In this document: positions 46,199-59,736 of the stretch, in pieces
Layout of the letters: each line of letters begins with the position of its first letter
Position numbering within the stretch: position 1 is the stretch's first letter
From: Ashinkailepas kermadecensis
Lineage: Eukaryota; Arthropoda; Thecostraca; Neolepadidae
Assembly: GCA_034440615.1 (NCBI GenBank)
Contig: JAOTOM010003833.1
Coordinates: 1-64,000 of the forward strand
Length of the DNA: 64,000 nt
Direction: 5' to 3'
The notes under the pieces: model-generated
Told to the model about the DNA's origin: nothing
What the model saw: only the letters and a program-made list of their open reading frames with translations
Database searches by the model: none
Program-made: the position numbers and the translations under genes

Positions 46199-48359
46199 CA
46201 GCGTCGGCCGACGACGGGGTGCCGGCGCGCGCGGCGGCGGCGACGCGTCGTCTCGCAACGGTGCCCGTAACGCCCCCCAGGTGGACTTTCCGAGTACTGC
46301 GACACTGGAGCATTCGCTCGCGGCGACCGATCCGGCTTTCGTTGGCGACGCTGCCGCTGCACGTGCGAGGACGTGTGGTGCGGTCGTCGCGGACGGGACA
46401 CGACGCACACTGGTGCGGTGTGTTTCCAAGTGACGTACAAGGCGCACTGCTCTGCCGCCTCGATGAGGGCCGCGAGAAGCTAAGTGGTACGACTAGATGT
46501 CGAGGTCTTGCTGGATGGTGCGTGAACATCACAAGCATAGGTGAATACGAGGCCGAGCATGTTAGATATTCCGCGGCAGAACTGGCCATGGCGTTGACGC
46601 GACCGAGGGGTGTTTAGTTGTGGTGCCAGCCGATTGTCTGATGATGCAAATATTGCGCAAAGCACCTCAACCCTTCCCAAAGCACATTTATTCCTCTTGA
46701 CACGACGTAGCAGATGGAAGATTGCCAGGCGGATTACACAGTGCCCTGACACAGAGGCTCAACGTTACCCGCAATGGTGTCACATCCAATTCGGGCTACT
46801 GCTCGTGGCGTTCAAGTGGAAAATCCTATCTGTGGGTGCACAACAAGAACTTCTCGCCCGCCAACGGCGTCAGCTGACCAATCCAGTCGCGGCATCGAGT
46901 CGGCCCGGCCGGAGACCGTCACAGTACTGGCGCCGGGCACCACCATGGCTACCATCTTCCAGACATTCGGCCACGTCTATATAAAAGTAAGTCGATGTCA
47001 TCGTTGGTCTTGTGTGGTGCGTGAGTGGCCATCGTTTGAATGAGTTGGATATTGCTCCACCTGGCATATGACGGTGTGTCTCATAGCCACGCGGTCACAC
47101 AAATAATTCAAAATTTATGTTTTATCTGTCAATAAATCAGGAAATTGTAACTAGATCACCTTTTGTATCCAATGTTCCAACAAAACACGTTTGACGAGCA
47201 TATTACTATCATATACTACCCCTACACCATTAATGTGTTACTTCGAAACGTGAGGGTTATGCCGACATTTTTTCAACTTCATCGTTCCTGCATACAACAT
47301 ATAGTTATGCTTTATATTAACATCGACTATATAATTACATCACCCTAGGCTGTTATACACGTCTGAATGAAAACCGTAGACAATATGAGAATTGTGTTTG
47401 CAATGTCATTGTGCTGTCATACAAAGCAATAAGGGGTTTATCAGTTACCACTGGAATTCTCGCTGTAGACAGGCACAGCCGATACCTTCATCGCAGACAT
47501 ATTTCAGGGATGATCCCTGGGGAAGAGATGACACAAGTTGTCTGACGGGAACCGGGCCCGTGCAGCTATCTCTCTCTCCCCGGACCGGCAGAGGCAACTT
47601 TGCAACAGCTCGTCAACCGTTGATGAGCCAGTCGAAAGGATCGCCGATGGCAAACAACGGAAATTGTGAGGAGACCAGCGGTACTTGTCACTTGGCTAAT
47701 CGGCAGGGTCGGCCATGGTCATGGTCAGGGTCGGCCATGGTCTGAGACTCTAGACCTGCGCCATAGCGAGAGCTGGCTGGTGCCAGCTGCATACGCCAGA
47801 CGCGCCATCAAAAGTAGCGACAACCGTATTGTGTCCAAATTTGGCCATTTCGGAGGTAGAATCTGTCGTGCATGGGAGAAGAAGTTGCATGGCCGTCAAT
47901 TTTCCCAAGATATTTATAAATCGTACAGTGGCGCCATGATGGTCTGGTCACGTGACTTGATAGGCTTACGTTCCTCAGCCCCATGAGCCGTCTCGTTGAG
48001 AGACGTGCAAGCCAATCTGTCTCTGTCTGTCTATGTCTCTATTTCTGTCTCTGTCTCCCTTTTCTCTTTTTTCCTTAGCAGTGACGAAGTGCCATCTACT
48101 AGAGGTGGTTAGCGTTAACCCTCGTCGGGTTGGCCGGCAAATCCACCTTTGCAGAGCCGGGGTAGAGGAAGAGGGCTCTTGACCCGAAGGCAAAATCCAA
48201 GGGCAATCTGTAGGCCAGTTTTCGCCAAATTGGATCGGTTCCTGCTTACCTGTGGGAAAATTATCCATATATGTGTGTGTGTCATGCGAGAGCGGAGATG
48301 ATGGTAGCGTTTAACTTCAGATGGAGTGTTCTAATTTCGTGTTATGGTAGCGTCTACCT
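46199..48359. other. 3' flank of the tetraspanin-like exon and anonymous DNA
   Basis: 46199-46620 is GC-rich, probably 3' untranslated sequence at first. A minimal start-exon candidate lies at 46945-46986 (see findings). 48000-48359 may be the 3' untranslated part of the LINE that follows on the minus strand. No other gene was recognised. Confidence 0.4.
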
Positions 48360-49800
48360 TTAAGTGAATTGCTCCAATATCGTGCCACAGAGGAACTTGA
48401 AAGTGATGTCGAGAAGCGCCGGGTTCTCATCCTCGAATACTGTGCTCAACGGCAGTGGAATGTGATTTTTCGCGAAGTAGGCGGAAATGGGGCGACGCTG
48501 CAAATTATACATGAGGCATATGAGTAAAAAGAAATGTTCGATGGAACAGCGCACATCACACACGTGGCAAAGTGCAACTCGGCGATTTCGGCGGAGCCGG
48601 GTAATCGTGTGTGAGGATGGCGTGGCTTGGCCGTAATCGGGCAAGCCACGCCACCTCTCGTATGCGTGTATGTTGGTGCGATGCGGGCCATGTGGAGAGG
48701 ACGGGCTTAATATTGTGTAAGTGTGCCATTTGGAGGGGACGAGAGTAATGTTGTGTAAGTGTAATGCGTTGTCGTTCCACCATGCCCGGAGATATTTGTG
48801 GAATAGTGTGTTGACCTGGAGCATGAGGTCACCGGGTCGTACCGGCAGGCGGTGGGCAGGTGGGAGGTCGGTAGCCTCACAGGCAAGACCGTCTGCTCGC
48901 TCGTTGACCGGGATGCCCATGTGGCCGGGGATCCAGAGCAGTGTAAGTTGGAGGTGAGTGGTTGGAATGATAGAGGTGCCGGATAGTGTGGAGTGCGCGG
49001 TGCGTGGTGTTGTGTATGGCTGCGATGGCGTAACTTGAGGTGAGTCAGTGCAAATGGTGGGTGTGGTGATGTGGTGTTCAATGATATGAGGTTAGTATGG
49101 TTATCTGCTGTGTACGCCGAATTGTGTGGTGTTCCAGGATTGTATTCCAGGATTGAGCGAATCAGGGCAATGTAGGTTTTGTTCAGAGTGGCCCTGTCTG
49201 CACCCCAGTCTCGACGGGAGATGCAACGCAGGAAATGCAGGCGCTCAGCGCAGCTCTGTTTAATAGAGGTAATATGAGGGCCGAAATAGTCCTTTGTCTA
49301 GAACGATTCCAAAGCATATCAAAGTGGTTTGGGGGATAATTTGGTCACGACAGCAAAGCGGTTGGGTGGGTGGAATGTATGTAGTTAGCCGAAAGAATAG
49401 CATTGCGATGAATTTTGTGGCGGAGATCTGTAGCCCCCAGAAGGAACACCAAGAATCAATGTGATTCATGGCGAGTTGTATGAAATGGTTCACTTTATCT
49501 GCTGATGGGTGAGTGCACCAAATGGTCGAGTAGTCGGCGAAGATGGAGAATTTATACCGGAGGCAATCAGAGGAAGTTGGTAGAGAGTGTTGTTACTTAT
49601 AATGAGAAAGATGGTGGGTGATAAATCGCTGCCTTGTGGGACGTGGGGCCGGGATTGTATACGTACGTAGGGCCGCCTTGATCGAGATTGTAGGGCCGGG
49701 ATTGGATGTTGCCGCATCGGACGGTGAATGAGCGGGTGGCGAGAAAGTATGTGATAAAAGTGGCCGTTTTGCCCCTGATGCTGTACGGAGCCCTGCATTC
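48360..49800 (-). pseudogene. Decayed LINE: RT, RNase H end and C-terminal knuckle
   Basis: Read right to left. At 49597-49800 the RT block TATFITYFLATRSFTVRCGN is followed in another frame by HVPQGSDLSPTIFLIISNN. At about 49510-49560 the catalytic box is FADY instead of FADD. LQISATKF and ICFGIVLDKGLF follow. From 48920 to 48360 a frame carries IPVNERADGLACEATDLP (end of RNase H) and a C-terminal Cys/His region (CHVCDVRCSIEHF), with the end ILEQFT and a stop at 48360. There are several frame changes and the left part of RT is missing (5' truncation at about 49800). It is closest in layout to the LINE at 3732-5727, and its ending resembles that at 38869. Confidence 0.85.
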
Positions 49801-52389
49801 TTTCGCCGTGTCAGCATCCTCTGCAGCCGGTGTACCAACTTTTCGATCAGTTCTGCCAGCTGACAGCATATCGCCCGCTCGGCGACCGACACCGCCGACA
49901 CCCGACTCGACGGGCCAGGCGTCGCGGAGAAGACTAGCCCATTCGAACAGGAGTTCCCAAAACTGGGTATATGGTGTGCACATATGGCCAGCTGTTCCCG
50001 GCTTAGTTCGGGCTGGGTGAATCGACCTGGGAAAGCCGGATGCTCAGCCGGAATTACCGTTGCAGGTGGCCCAACTTCACAGCTGCACCAGTCACGTTCG
50101 GACATTATCCGGAGCAAGAGCAAAGTTCAGACAGCAAGGAATGAACGATGCTTATTCTCTCGATTTAATGGCACGTGGTTCGCGCCAGCTGGCGCAAACC
50201 GATGGGTCACCTTCAAGGGGATCGCACGTGCCACGAACATCCGTGAAGCGACGGTACATCCCCATCCCCTGCTCCCAGAGGAGTGGGGGTAACCCAAGCA
50301 TCAATCCAGAGCAGTGCAGTGGCGGGCTGCATCGCAAGTTGGACCAACGAACAGCGAGTGGCTAATGAGTAGTCGTCAGCAATGCGAGGTCACGTGGAAC
50401 GCCTCAGGCTGGAAAATCTAGAGCGGAACGAAAACGGCGATACGGACGGAGGAGAAGGGATACCGGGATGCGGAGAGTGACGGACAGCCGCAGGGCGACA
50501 CGCACCGACCATGCGAGTGCCAGCTGACGCAGCCGTGACCACGTTCCTCCACATCAGACTCAGCTGGCCGGTTGGATCGACAGATAAAGCCTACCAACAC
50601 CTCTGCCTATCCCAGATCATTTCTGGCTCACTCAGCTGAGGGGAGCGACCAGACTTGTGGGGTAAGGGGACCTACTGGGCTAAAACCGGGAGATTGCGTA
50701 GAATAGGAATTGTGTGACGGCCTGTTAGTGTGAGGAGAGAGGAATGTTGCGAGGTCGAAAGCTCATGCGGTGTATATGCATGCAAATATATTAGACAAGG
50801 GCAGTATAATCTGTTAGTTTTTGTGGTGGGGTACGCAGAGGTAGATGAAGACCGCTCTTAAACGGGACGGAGAGAAACAGGTAGGGAAGAAGAACTGCAA
50901 CCACATCTGCAAACCTTCACGTAGGCCCTCATCTCAGGTGTTGTCCCTCTCTTCTCTTCCACTGTCTCTACACTGTGCTCTTATACTGACCGGACAAAAG
51001 CACCGAAATCATAGTTAACTAGGTTCCAGCCGTGGTGCAGAATAGTAAATAGTGTCTAGTGTCAAAACAAAATCAGGGTTGCGCCCCAGTTAGGTGTTCA
51101 GTATCGTAGCCCCGTCCATCTGACGAAGATAGTAAACAATTGTGTAGGTTGAGTAGGGTTGTCCACTTGACGACCGAGGTCAGGTGGCAAGAAGACCCAA
51201 TCGCGGCACGTTGTATTTCTTATTGGTTCGGCGGACAAGGGCTAGACTGCTGAAGCACCCTCCCATGGAGCTTAGCGTAAATCAAGGATGACGTCAGAGA
51301 TACGACCCTCGCAGACAGGTGACGATAGTGCATGCCCCGGCGACCAGGCTGGCCAGTGGGGAGGACAATTACGTCCACAGCTGAATGTGCAGCCGTGGTT
51401 TGGGACTGAGGGGCACGAATCGCGCTCCCTCGGTCAGTGTTACCAGTAGCCGCCAGATGCGCATGTTGGTGTTGCAAGCATGCACACGGTATGGGCCGAC
51501 TCAGTCCCTACGTGACGGACAATAATTCACCCACTACGGTTCGTTATTCACCTGCAGCTTATCACAGCATAAAGTAAATCGATAGGCGAGGCAGCCGACC
51601 GCCGTCCTCCTTTGGACTGAACGTTCCAGAGCAAATGGCGGTGTCCGTCTAAGCTTTCTAAGTTTTAAATTATAAATTCAGTGGTCGTCTAAGTTGGGTG
51701 GCAATCGTAGCCGTCTAAGTTGTGCACAACATTGATATTCATGCATATAGTTATCGTTGGTTGCATTTTCAGTTGAGAAAGGGAGCGATGAAGTGAACAA
51801 TCCTGAAGAATTGGCTCAAACTAAATGATTCCTGGACCGCAAAATCCCGCTGGCATTTGTCAACTAAAGTTTCGTAATAGATGGTTTCAAACCCGGTGGA
51901 CATGCAAGACCGCTAAGAGAAGCTGGCATTGCGGTTCGTCGGGAATCTGGGGCCAAACGATAGGATAGATGCAAAACACAATCTGATAATGGCGAAGCGA
52001 GCTATGATTGGTAGCTAATGATTAGAGGCCTTGGCACTCCTTAGTCCAATAATCAAGAAATGGTCGGCCGTTATTTGTGTTTGTGCACCGCTGGAGCGGC
52101 AAATGAGAGCCAAATTAGGAACCAAGTAATTTATAAATTAATGAGACATTGGATGGGACGAGCGAATGTAGGCGAGTGAAGAGAATGAATGTGTGGTAGG
52201 TAACTTTAAGGACCAGCGGAAGCCCCGTGGGACCCAACACATGCGTCCAGTTTGTTCGGTACCATTGCCTAGGATCATGCTGCTATTTGTACATACAAAG
52301 AAATCCCAACTGGGGAGAGTCGTTTGATCCCATGACAAGAAGGGCAGGGGCGATGCAAATTCATCCGTTAGACGTCACGAGCGGACAAA

Positions 52390-52475
52390 ATACTGGTGGC
52401 GCCTCTGTAGTGGTAGATTTATGAAGGAGCACTACCAGAGTGGGCTAACAATGATTAATGTCATATTCTGGTTTC
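52390..52475. repeat. Short dispersed repeat, first of a diverged pair
   Basis: CTGGTGGCGCCTCTGTAGTGG to TGATTAATGTCATATTCT aligns at about 70 percent to 52758-52845. Both show internal inverted similarity (TGGTGG/CCACCA-type), which suggests a small foldback element. Confidence 0.5.
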
Positions 52476-52757
52476 TACAGGATGTGCAAATAATTACCAA
52501 TGGTCAAATTTAAACAACGTTTAAGCAAACTCTCTTAAGATGTGTAGTTCGTTATATTAACCAATCATTTCACCCTATTACTTTGCCCGCAAAGTGAAGT
52601 GGGAGCAATTGCCTACTCAACTTCTGGTAATAAATTGCGTCATATAGCTTCTGCGCAATGTGCTGATAATTTCCAATGTTCTTAGCTAAACGAAAATCGA
52701 ATGTGGTACATTTTGTTATGATCTGGAATTGCTTCCGTGAAGGTGACTTCATGGAAT

Positions 52758-52845
52758 CTACTGGTGGCACCGTTCTGGTGGTGGGTTTGTGAAGGAACGC
52801 CACCAAAATGGGCTCTCAGTGATTAATGCCATATTCTCATTGAAA
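52758..52845. repeat. Short dispersed repeat, second of a diverged pair
   Basis: Starts CTACTGGTGGCACCG and ends TGATTAATGCCATATTCT, in the same orientation as 52390-52475 and about 370 bases away. Confidence 0.5.
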
Positions 52846-53639
52846 CTGTTTAATTGACTTCATGATGTTAACAGTCCTTTTCCCAGCTAGATTAACAGAA
52901 GAACTGTTCATTTCCTTCACTATGTACCCCGGTGTTCGTGTCGAAGTCGCTCGGCGTTCCCCCTCGCTCGTGATCATTGACTGCCAGACGCCCTGATGGC
53001 TGTGACTTCGCCGCAAATATGCCTCTTGTAGTGCGTGACAATGCGTTGGAGACTTCACGTTTTGATACGTTCTTTTTTCTGCCATTGCAAAGATCCCACC
53101 ATCTCATCCTAAGAGCTTCTTCCTTTCGGCATTGACAAATATCGCTGTTTACAAAGCCTTGTTTGTAATAGGGGGAATAGGGGGAGGGGATTATGCCCTG
53201 CACTATTCGAAACACTTAACCACTAGCCATGCATGAAAACACCGATTTAAAAAGTTACGTACGCTCTACATTCTCAGGAATTTCCTACGTCCTTGCCATG
53301 ACTAGAACCAACGGTAATAACATTCAGTCTTGTGCTGAAATAGAAGGCCAAGACACGACGGCATCGTTGAGCAATTGCGTAGATGGTTGCCATAGAGACC
53401 GATTCCAGCATGATTTGAGTGAAGTCTCGTATTGACTACCTCACCAACGTCATGTATTCGTCGATAAATTGTCCTCGGCGGAACACATCAAGTTCGCCAT
53501 CAAATTCGAAATTCGAATCCTGGCTGTCGCCAAATTCGAATCCTGGCTGTCGCACCCAATAACTCCACCGGTAGAGTGCGAGAGTGTAGAGCCCTGCCCT
53601 GGTTTACTCTTTCCTGGTGGGACCCTGGATCATGTCGCT

Positions 53640-54540
53640 GCAGGAGTTGGCATGTCACCCCCGGCCGAGAGGGTCAACTGGCACGAGGTGGTCAGCTTCC
53701 GCGGCGAGATCGCCGCGGCGTGACCGCGAGCACGCGCCGGCTGTCGCCATGTAGAGCCCTGCCCTGGAGGGTCAACTGGCACGAGGTGGTCAGCTTCCGC
53801 GGCGAGATCGCCGCGGCGTGACCGCGAGCACGCGCCAGCTGTCGCCATGTAGAGCCCTGCCCTGGAGGGTCAACTGGCACGAGGTGGTCAGCTTCCGCGG
53901 CGAGATCGCCGCGGCGTGACCGCGAGCACGCGCCGGCTGTCGCCATGTAGAGCCCTGCCCTGGAGGGTCAACTGGCACGAGGTGGTCAGCTTCCGCGGCG
54001 AGATCGCCGCGGCGTGACCGCGAGCACGCGCCGGCTGTCGCCATGTAGAGCCCTGCCCTGGAGGGTCAACTGGCACGAGGTGGTCAGCTTCCGCGGCGAG
54101 ATCGCCGCGGCGTGACCGCGAGCACGCGCCGGCTGTCGCCATGTAGAGCCCTGCCCTGGGTCAACTGGCACGAGGTGGTCAGCTTCCGCGGCGAGATCGC
54201 CGCGGCGTGACCGCGAGCACGCGCCGGCTGTCGCCATGTAGAGCCCTGCCCCGAGAGGGTCAACTGGCACGAGGTGGTCAGCTTCCGCGGCGAGATCGCC
54301 GCGGCGTGACCGCGAGCACGCGCCGGCTGTCGCCATGTAGAGCCCTGCCCTGGGTCAACTGGCACGAGGTGGTCAGCTTCCGCGGCGAGATCGCCGCGGC
54401 GTGACCGCGAGCACGCGCCGGCTGTCGCCATGTAGAGCCCTGCCCGGCCGAGAGGGTCAACTGGCACGAGGTGGTCAGCTTCCGCGGCGAGATCGCCGCG
54501 GCGTGACCGCGAGCACGCGCCGGCTGTCGCCATGCATTAA
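53640..54540. repeat. 98-bp GC-rich minisatellite, about 9 units
   Basis: GTCAACTGGCACGAGGTGGT recurs every 98 bases (53673, 53771 and so on), with length variation only at the junction (CTGGAGG, CTGG, CCCGAGAG, CGGCCGAGAG). Each unit holds CCGCGGCGAGATCGCCGCGG, a perfect 9-bp inverted repeat around GA. Since 98 is not a multiple of three, the 84-codon minus frames repeat in rotating phase and are artefacts. Confidence 0.96.
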
Positions 54541-54599
54541 CGCCACGCTATATTATCAGCTTAATGATGCCAGTGGACTGGGGACGCGCGGTCGCCAGC

Positions 54600-54860
54600 C
54601 AGCATAGCCAGCCTAGCCTAGCTTAGCACGGCTGGCTCCAGGCACAAGCCTGTCTAGCTTAGCACGGCTGGCTCCAGGCACACGTAGCCAGCCTAGCTTA
54701 GCACGGCTGGCTCCAGGCATACGTAGCCAGCCTAGCTTAGCATGGCTCGCTCCAGGCATACGTAGCCAGCCTAGCTTAGCACGGCTGGCTCCAGGAATAA
54801 TCCAGCCTAGCTTGGCGTGGCTGGCTCCAGGCACACGTAGCCAGCCTAGCTTAGCATGGC
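54600..54860. repeat. 36-39-bp minisatellite, about 7 units
   Basis: CCTAGCTTAGCACGGCTGGC and TCCAGGCACACGTAGCCAG recur at 36- to 39-base spacing (54631, 54667, 54706). GCCAGCC and GGCTGGC give inverted pairing within units. Confidence 0.94.
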
Positions 54861-57169
54861 TCCTAACCCCATACAACCTGAATAACCAAACACTGAACCA
54901 TAAACACTTTATAAGACAAAACACAAAACACGAAGAGTAAATACTGCATGCGATCATGGTCACCAGCTGCAGGCTCGTTTGATACTAAGTACCTTTGTCG
55001 TCTTGTTATGCCGTTGTCTTTCGTCTGACGCGACGTACGCATGCATTCGTCATGAATGTTGGAGGCAGGCATTAATTGTACTTGCTATGCTATTTGGCGT
55101 GCCTTCTTTACTCAATCTGTCAAAATATAACTTCCTTTCCCACGTATTGCTGTTTTAGCATTTAACTGTACTTGGTTATGCTTGAAATTGTCGCCCATTA
55201 AACAATATGTGCTTGTGTCGGTTTGTCGACTAATTCCCATATAGCTCAAACACCTGAGATAGTTTCTAATTTATCGATGTCCTGTACACTTAATCGCCGA
55301 ATGGTATTCCTGGCACCTTTACCGTTGACGGTCCCTGAGAACGTAGAAAGTGATAGAGTTGGGACTGTACTTTATTACTCAACGTATTACTTTCTTACTT
55401 TATTTGATATTGAGTTGGGACTGCGCTGATCTTGCCTCGCATGCAACATTCGGACATACAACGCTGTCAGTCCAGTGAGCTGGCTAGCACTTCACTCTTG
55501 TCAGCAAAGAACAATTGATCACTTTGCATACAGCCTTGTTGTTTTCTCCGAACAATGTGCTCCCAAATGCTTCAAAGTTAAACCCACGTGCTGGGGACGG
55601 ACGTAGATCTATTCTACTGTCGGGAACCAACTGCACACCCACCGGGCGCTTAGCAAACGAAAGAATGTCACTGTTCGAAGGTCAAACCATGCTCGTCAAC
55701 CACGATACGACAATGGTCACTCGTCGTTAATCCACCGAAATAGGTCAGCAGCAAAAAAGGACGGATGGACGGACGAGCGGGCGGGTGGATGGACGGGCGG
55801 ACGGGCTGACGGGCTCACGGGTGGATGGACGAACGGACGGACGGGCGGACGGACGGACGGAGCATCATTTCCCCTGGAAGAAGCTGGTCGAAGCCGCTGA
55901 ACACCAAATGGCGCCACCTGAACCAAAAACGTGTATGCAACTCACTCCGCTGCGTTGCGGAGTAAATCTACGTTTTGAGATTTAATCGTGCACCAAAATC
56001 CGTGAACCTCATGCTGGCCACCGTTCCAATCGTCACGTATGGGCTCAGAATAGCCGTGCGCATTTCTAATTCTGTGGGGGCCGTCCTATTTCAGTGACGG
56101 AGCGCGCCGCTGACTGCAAGGCCGACGCCTCGCAGGCGATCAATAAATCACGGGATCAATGCGTGCTCAGGCCCGGCCAGAGGGCCAGCTTCAGGTGAGT
56201 CGTGGACGATGCTCGGCGGCAGAGGTGTGCCGCTGACCAACTCGGCGGCAGACCAGCCAGACGGCGGCCGGCTTGTCGAGCCGGTACCAAGGCCATGTCA
56301 CGCGGGAATTATGCCGGAGTTGGCCATGAGGGTTGTCACGCGGGTATTATGTCGGAGTTGGCCATGAGGGTGACAGGTGAACAGTTGTAGCTTAAAGCCG
56401 ATTGCGGTTGGTGTCGTTGAGCGCTGTACTTTGCAAACTTCCTCGCTGCAAGTGCTGCGGTTCAGTTAGTTAGTAATTTGGGTTTTAAGGCACATCGACT
56501 GCATTGGTCACATAGCGCCATTGCTGCGGTTCGGTCACAATCACAATCTCAGGTATGTTGCTCCTTTCCTATGATTACCGATCTGCCTGTTTTAGGTCCC
56601 TATTATGTGGACAGGCATGAATAACTTTACCTCGTCGATCGGCAGCTACTCCTTAGCTTGAGAATAGAGTCGCATCCAACACGTTCCCAATGCTCATGCT
56701 ATTTATTTTTAATTATTGACTGCGATGGAGGTCATTGGCGTTTCAAACTCATGTTTTTCACTTCAATGTTAGAAATACCAATGTCTTGATGCCGATAATT
56801 CACCAACATACCGGATTAAGAACGAAAAGCGATTGACAACTGCCCAAATGACGCTCCTCAAAGCGGTGTTTGTCAGTATCACTGAGCGACACAAATCTGG
56901 GTTTAAGGAGAAAGCAAGCCACAAGTCGGTACTCGATGGGCAGCTTCATGTGTTTAGTATTCATTTTGCCACATATGGGAGGGCCTGGGAGTACGCCATG
57001 TGATTCCGATATGTGGTACCCTAGCTGGTTCCGCTAGCCATAGTAGCTATCGCGTTCATCCAGGTAGTTATCAGTACACGATGCAATTAGTAGCGCTCGA
57101 TTGAGTACTAGGGACGTGCTATGGGGCACCCTGCTGAGGAAACAGGATCGAGCACCAAACAGCTACAGG
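54861..57169. other. Anonymous DNA with an ACGG-rich patch
   Basis: No gene is seen. 55759-55861 is a degenerate (ACGG)n/(GGAC)n stretch of about 100 bases. A direct repeat of about 35 bases (GGAGTTGGCCATGAGGGT) occurs at about 56310 and 56352. Confidence 0.45.
56480..56519 (-). repeat. Dispersed short motif, copy 4 of 4
   Basis: On the minus strand GGCGCTATGTGACCAATGC is followed by AGTCGATGTGCCTTAAAACCC, matching the core at 35971, 45319 and 5884. Confidence 0.7.
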
Positions 57170-57450
57170 TGAATTGTGGACCGATCGAGCACCATACCGC
57201 GGCAGGGAGATTGTAGACCGATCGAGCACCATACCGCGGCAGGGAGATTGTGGACTAATCGAGCACCATACCGCGGCAGGGAGATTGTAGACCGATCGAA
57301 CGTAATACCGCGACAGGGAGATTGTGGACCAATCGAGCACCATACCGCTACAGGGAAATTGTGGACCGATCGAGCACCATACCGCGACGAGGAGATTGTG
57401 AACCGATCGAGCACCAAACCGCGGCAGGGAAATTGTGGACCGATGGCGTC
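57170..57450. repeat. 37-bp minisatellite, about 7-8 units
   Basis: CCGATCGAGCACCATACCGC recurs 37 bases apart (57181, 57218 and so on), each followed by GGCAGGGAGATTGT. The period is not a multiple of three. Confidence 0.95.
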
Positions 57451-59654
57451 TGCACCCTTGTGCCAGCCCGCGGACCAGTTGACGGCCCCGTATCACTGTC
57501 CAGGCCATATTCAGCCCAGTTGATGCGCAGCAATACCAACTTCACACATAAGCACAGCTTATTCCAGCAATTCAGTGCAGTCCATTCAAATCTGGCATGC
57601 GTGTTCCACATTCTGTAGAGAAGCATTATTTTGGAAATAGTGCTTCCGATTTCGGCGTGCGCACATTGAAAAGCAATCCGACTCAGCCGAGATCGATTGC
57701 GCGCTTGTCGAAATCTGATTCATCTTCGAGCATAGTGCACGTACCTCCAGCTGAAGCGCACTAAGCCGAACCGTATAACTGACGTGGGCGCCACGCAGTG
57801 TCACGGCCCTTTCTGTATCACGGCTTCTCCCGCACGGCTTATGCCGCAAGCATCCGTTGAGCACGGCGCACTGTATCAAACTGACACTGGCCACGGGAGT
57901 ACATCTCTCTCCAGAGAGGAGGTGCCATACTGGGGATGAAAAATGTGCATGCACGGAAAACTGTGTGGGTTGTGGAAGACTGTTTTCTAAGCCAGATCTC
58001 TCTTTGCAAGTTGTCGTGGAAGAACAACAAATACTACGACCCATTTAATTTTGACTGTAGTTCCTAGCGATTCCAGAAACCTCTAGCCTCACCTGTCTAC
58101 TTTTCTGGGATTTGTGCTGCAAATATTGTAAACAAAAGGGCCCTCTTGATCACTGGTCAGTGATCGCGATGGTATTAACGCGATGGTAATGAAATAATTG
58201 CAGCGCTTTGATGGGTGTATTTTAAGTTTGATATTGGGATTGGAATTTGAATCAGATCTGATAATTACTTCAAGATATAAAGATAATCCCGATTGCAAAT
58301 TAGCATTGAAGTTGATGGAGGTTAGGTGATGATCAGAGGCGCAACCAAGGAGACCGGGGTCGTTAAACATCCTCTATTTTTTGGTCAGTCCTCCTGAAGA
58401 AAATCGTGGCTGCGCCAATGGTGATGACTTGTGTCTGCAAACTGGTCTGTACTTGAAGGTAAATGGTTGAGTAGCAGACTACCTATCTCAACTTGCTTAG
58501 TGTTCATTTTGCACGAATGACATTATCTCATGCTATATGACACGTTAACGGCACATGACCATGGGTGTCGATTGAGCATATTTTGGGGAGCCTTGGTTCC
58601 CCAATATTAATCCCCAATCCCCTTCGGTTCCAACCCCGAAAATTCCAATTTTGGCATGGATCATATGGATGGGCCACCTCATTTGATATCGATCCTCCCA
58701 TTGAATCAATGTATTGCCCCTTCCCCACCTTCTCAGTGGTATTCAGAAATTGGCCCTATTCACGGGACCCCTTTGAGGTCCAAGATCCAAGCCCCCCACA
58801 CACACAACCGGAAAGGTACGTATAGGGGTAGTCGTAAATGTTCCACGAAAAGTAGGAGGGGCAGGCAGGCTTCCAGATATATTATTTCCATACAAAGTCA
58901 TAGGATAATGCTACTATCTTCTGAAAGGTGGTGTCGGGCAGTGCCTTGCGCCCCTGTTACCAAGCCCGTCAAGGCTGGTTACTGCGGTGCCAACCTGAGT
59001 CTAACGGACTATAAATATAAAAGCAATATGGGATGCCTGGGACGGAGAAAAAGAGCAATTTAGCCACAGCAGCTGACGCACCCTAAAGCTCGGCACACAC
59101 TCGGTGGGAGAAAACTGTCTGCCTGTCGGGCCAGGATCGTTCACCATGATTGTCTATTGAGTAGCATAGCATGATGACTACTTGGTTAATTGAAAGCAAT
59201 CTATTGAAAGCAATCTATTGATCACGGACATGTCGGTGACGGGGAGCGCGTGGATCTCGGCGACATCGAACAGGATCTGGACAGTACTAGGAGCAGCAGC
59301 AAGCTCGACGATGTGCGGGGTATGTGGAGCGGGACCGTGATCAGAGATGTGATATAGACTAAGTTATGATCCCACTATAATCGAAGACAGAAAATTCGGG
59401 TTACGCTACAGGACATAGGAAGCATGGCTGTTACAGCAGGGGATGGCTGATGGCAGAGGGTGAGGGAGATAGAGAGATAGACAGAGAGTGGAGGGAGAGA
59501 GACAGTCGGTCTGCCACCACCTTTCCTCAGCTACCATCGGCGTGCCGTTGTTTTCCCCAAGCTGCCGTCGATCTGGCATCGCCTGTTCTCGGCTTCAGTC
59601 GGTTTTCCACCGCCTCCCTGCGCTCTTGAGCAGAATGTTGGGTATGATCGGACG
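57451..59654. other. Anonymous DNA
   Basis: Frames up to 152 codons without recognisable domains. A 15-base direct repeat (GAAAGCAATCTATTG) lies at 59191-59220. Confidence 0.4.
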
Positions 59655-59664
59655 CTTGGGCACA

Positions 59665-59736
59665 CTGGACAGCCAACGGGAGGGGGCAGTAGACTGTCCA
59701 CTGGACAGCCAACGGGAGGGGGCAGTAGACTGTCCA
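59665..59736. repeat. 36-bp perfect tandem duplication
   Basis: CTGGACAGCCAACGGGAGGG begins at 59665 and again at 59701. TGGACAG and CTGTCCA at the unit ends are inverted. Confidence 0.95.

Larger units (their letters stand above)
49801..53639. other. Anonymous DNA, 3.8 kb
   Basis: 49801-50390 is GC-rich with frames up to 176 codons that I do not recognise. The remainder is mixed. It includes a diverged pair of about 85-bp repeats (52390-52475 and 52758-52845). No exon could be supported. Confidence 0.4.

Noticed and set aside
49593..50123. 176-codon minus frame
   Set aside because: Its last third is the LINE RT region read in the wrong frame and the rest shows no domain.
53986..54533. Minus frames of 84-149 codons with a shared start MATAGACSR
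   Set aside because: They are repeated readings of the 98-bp unit in rotating phase.
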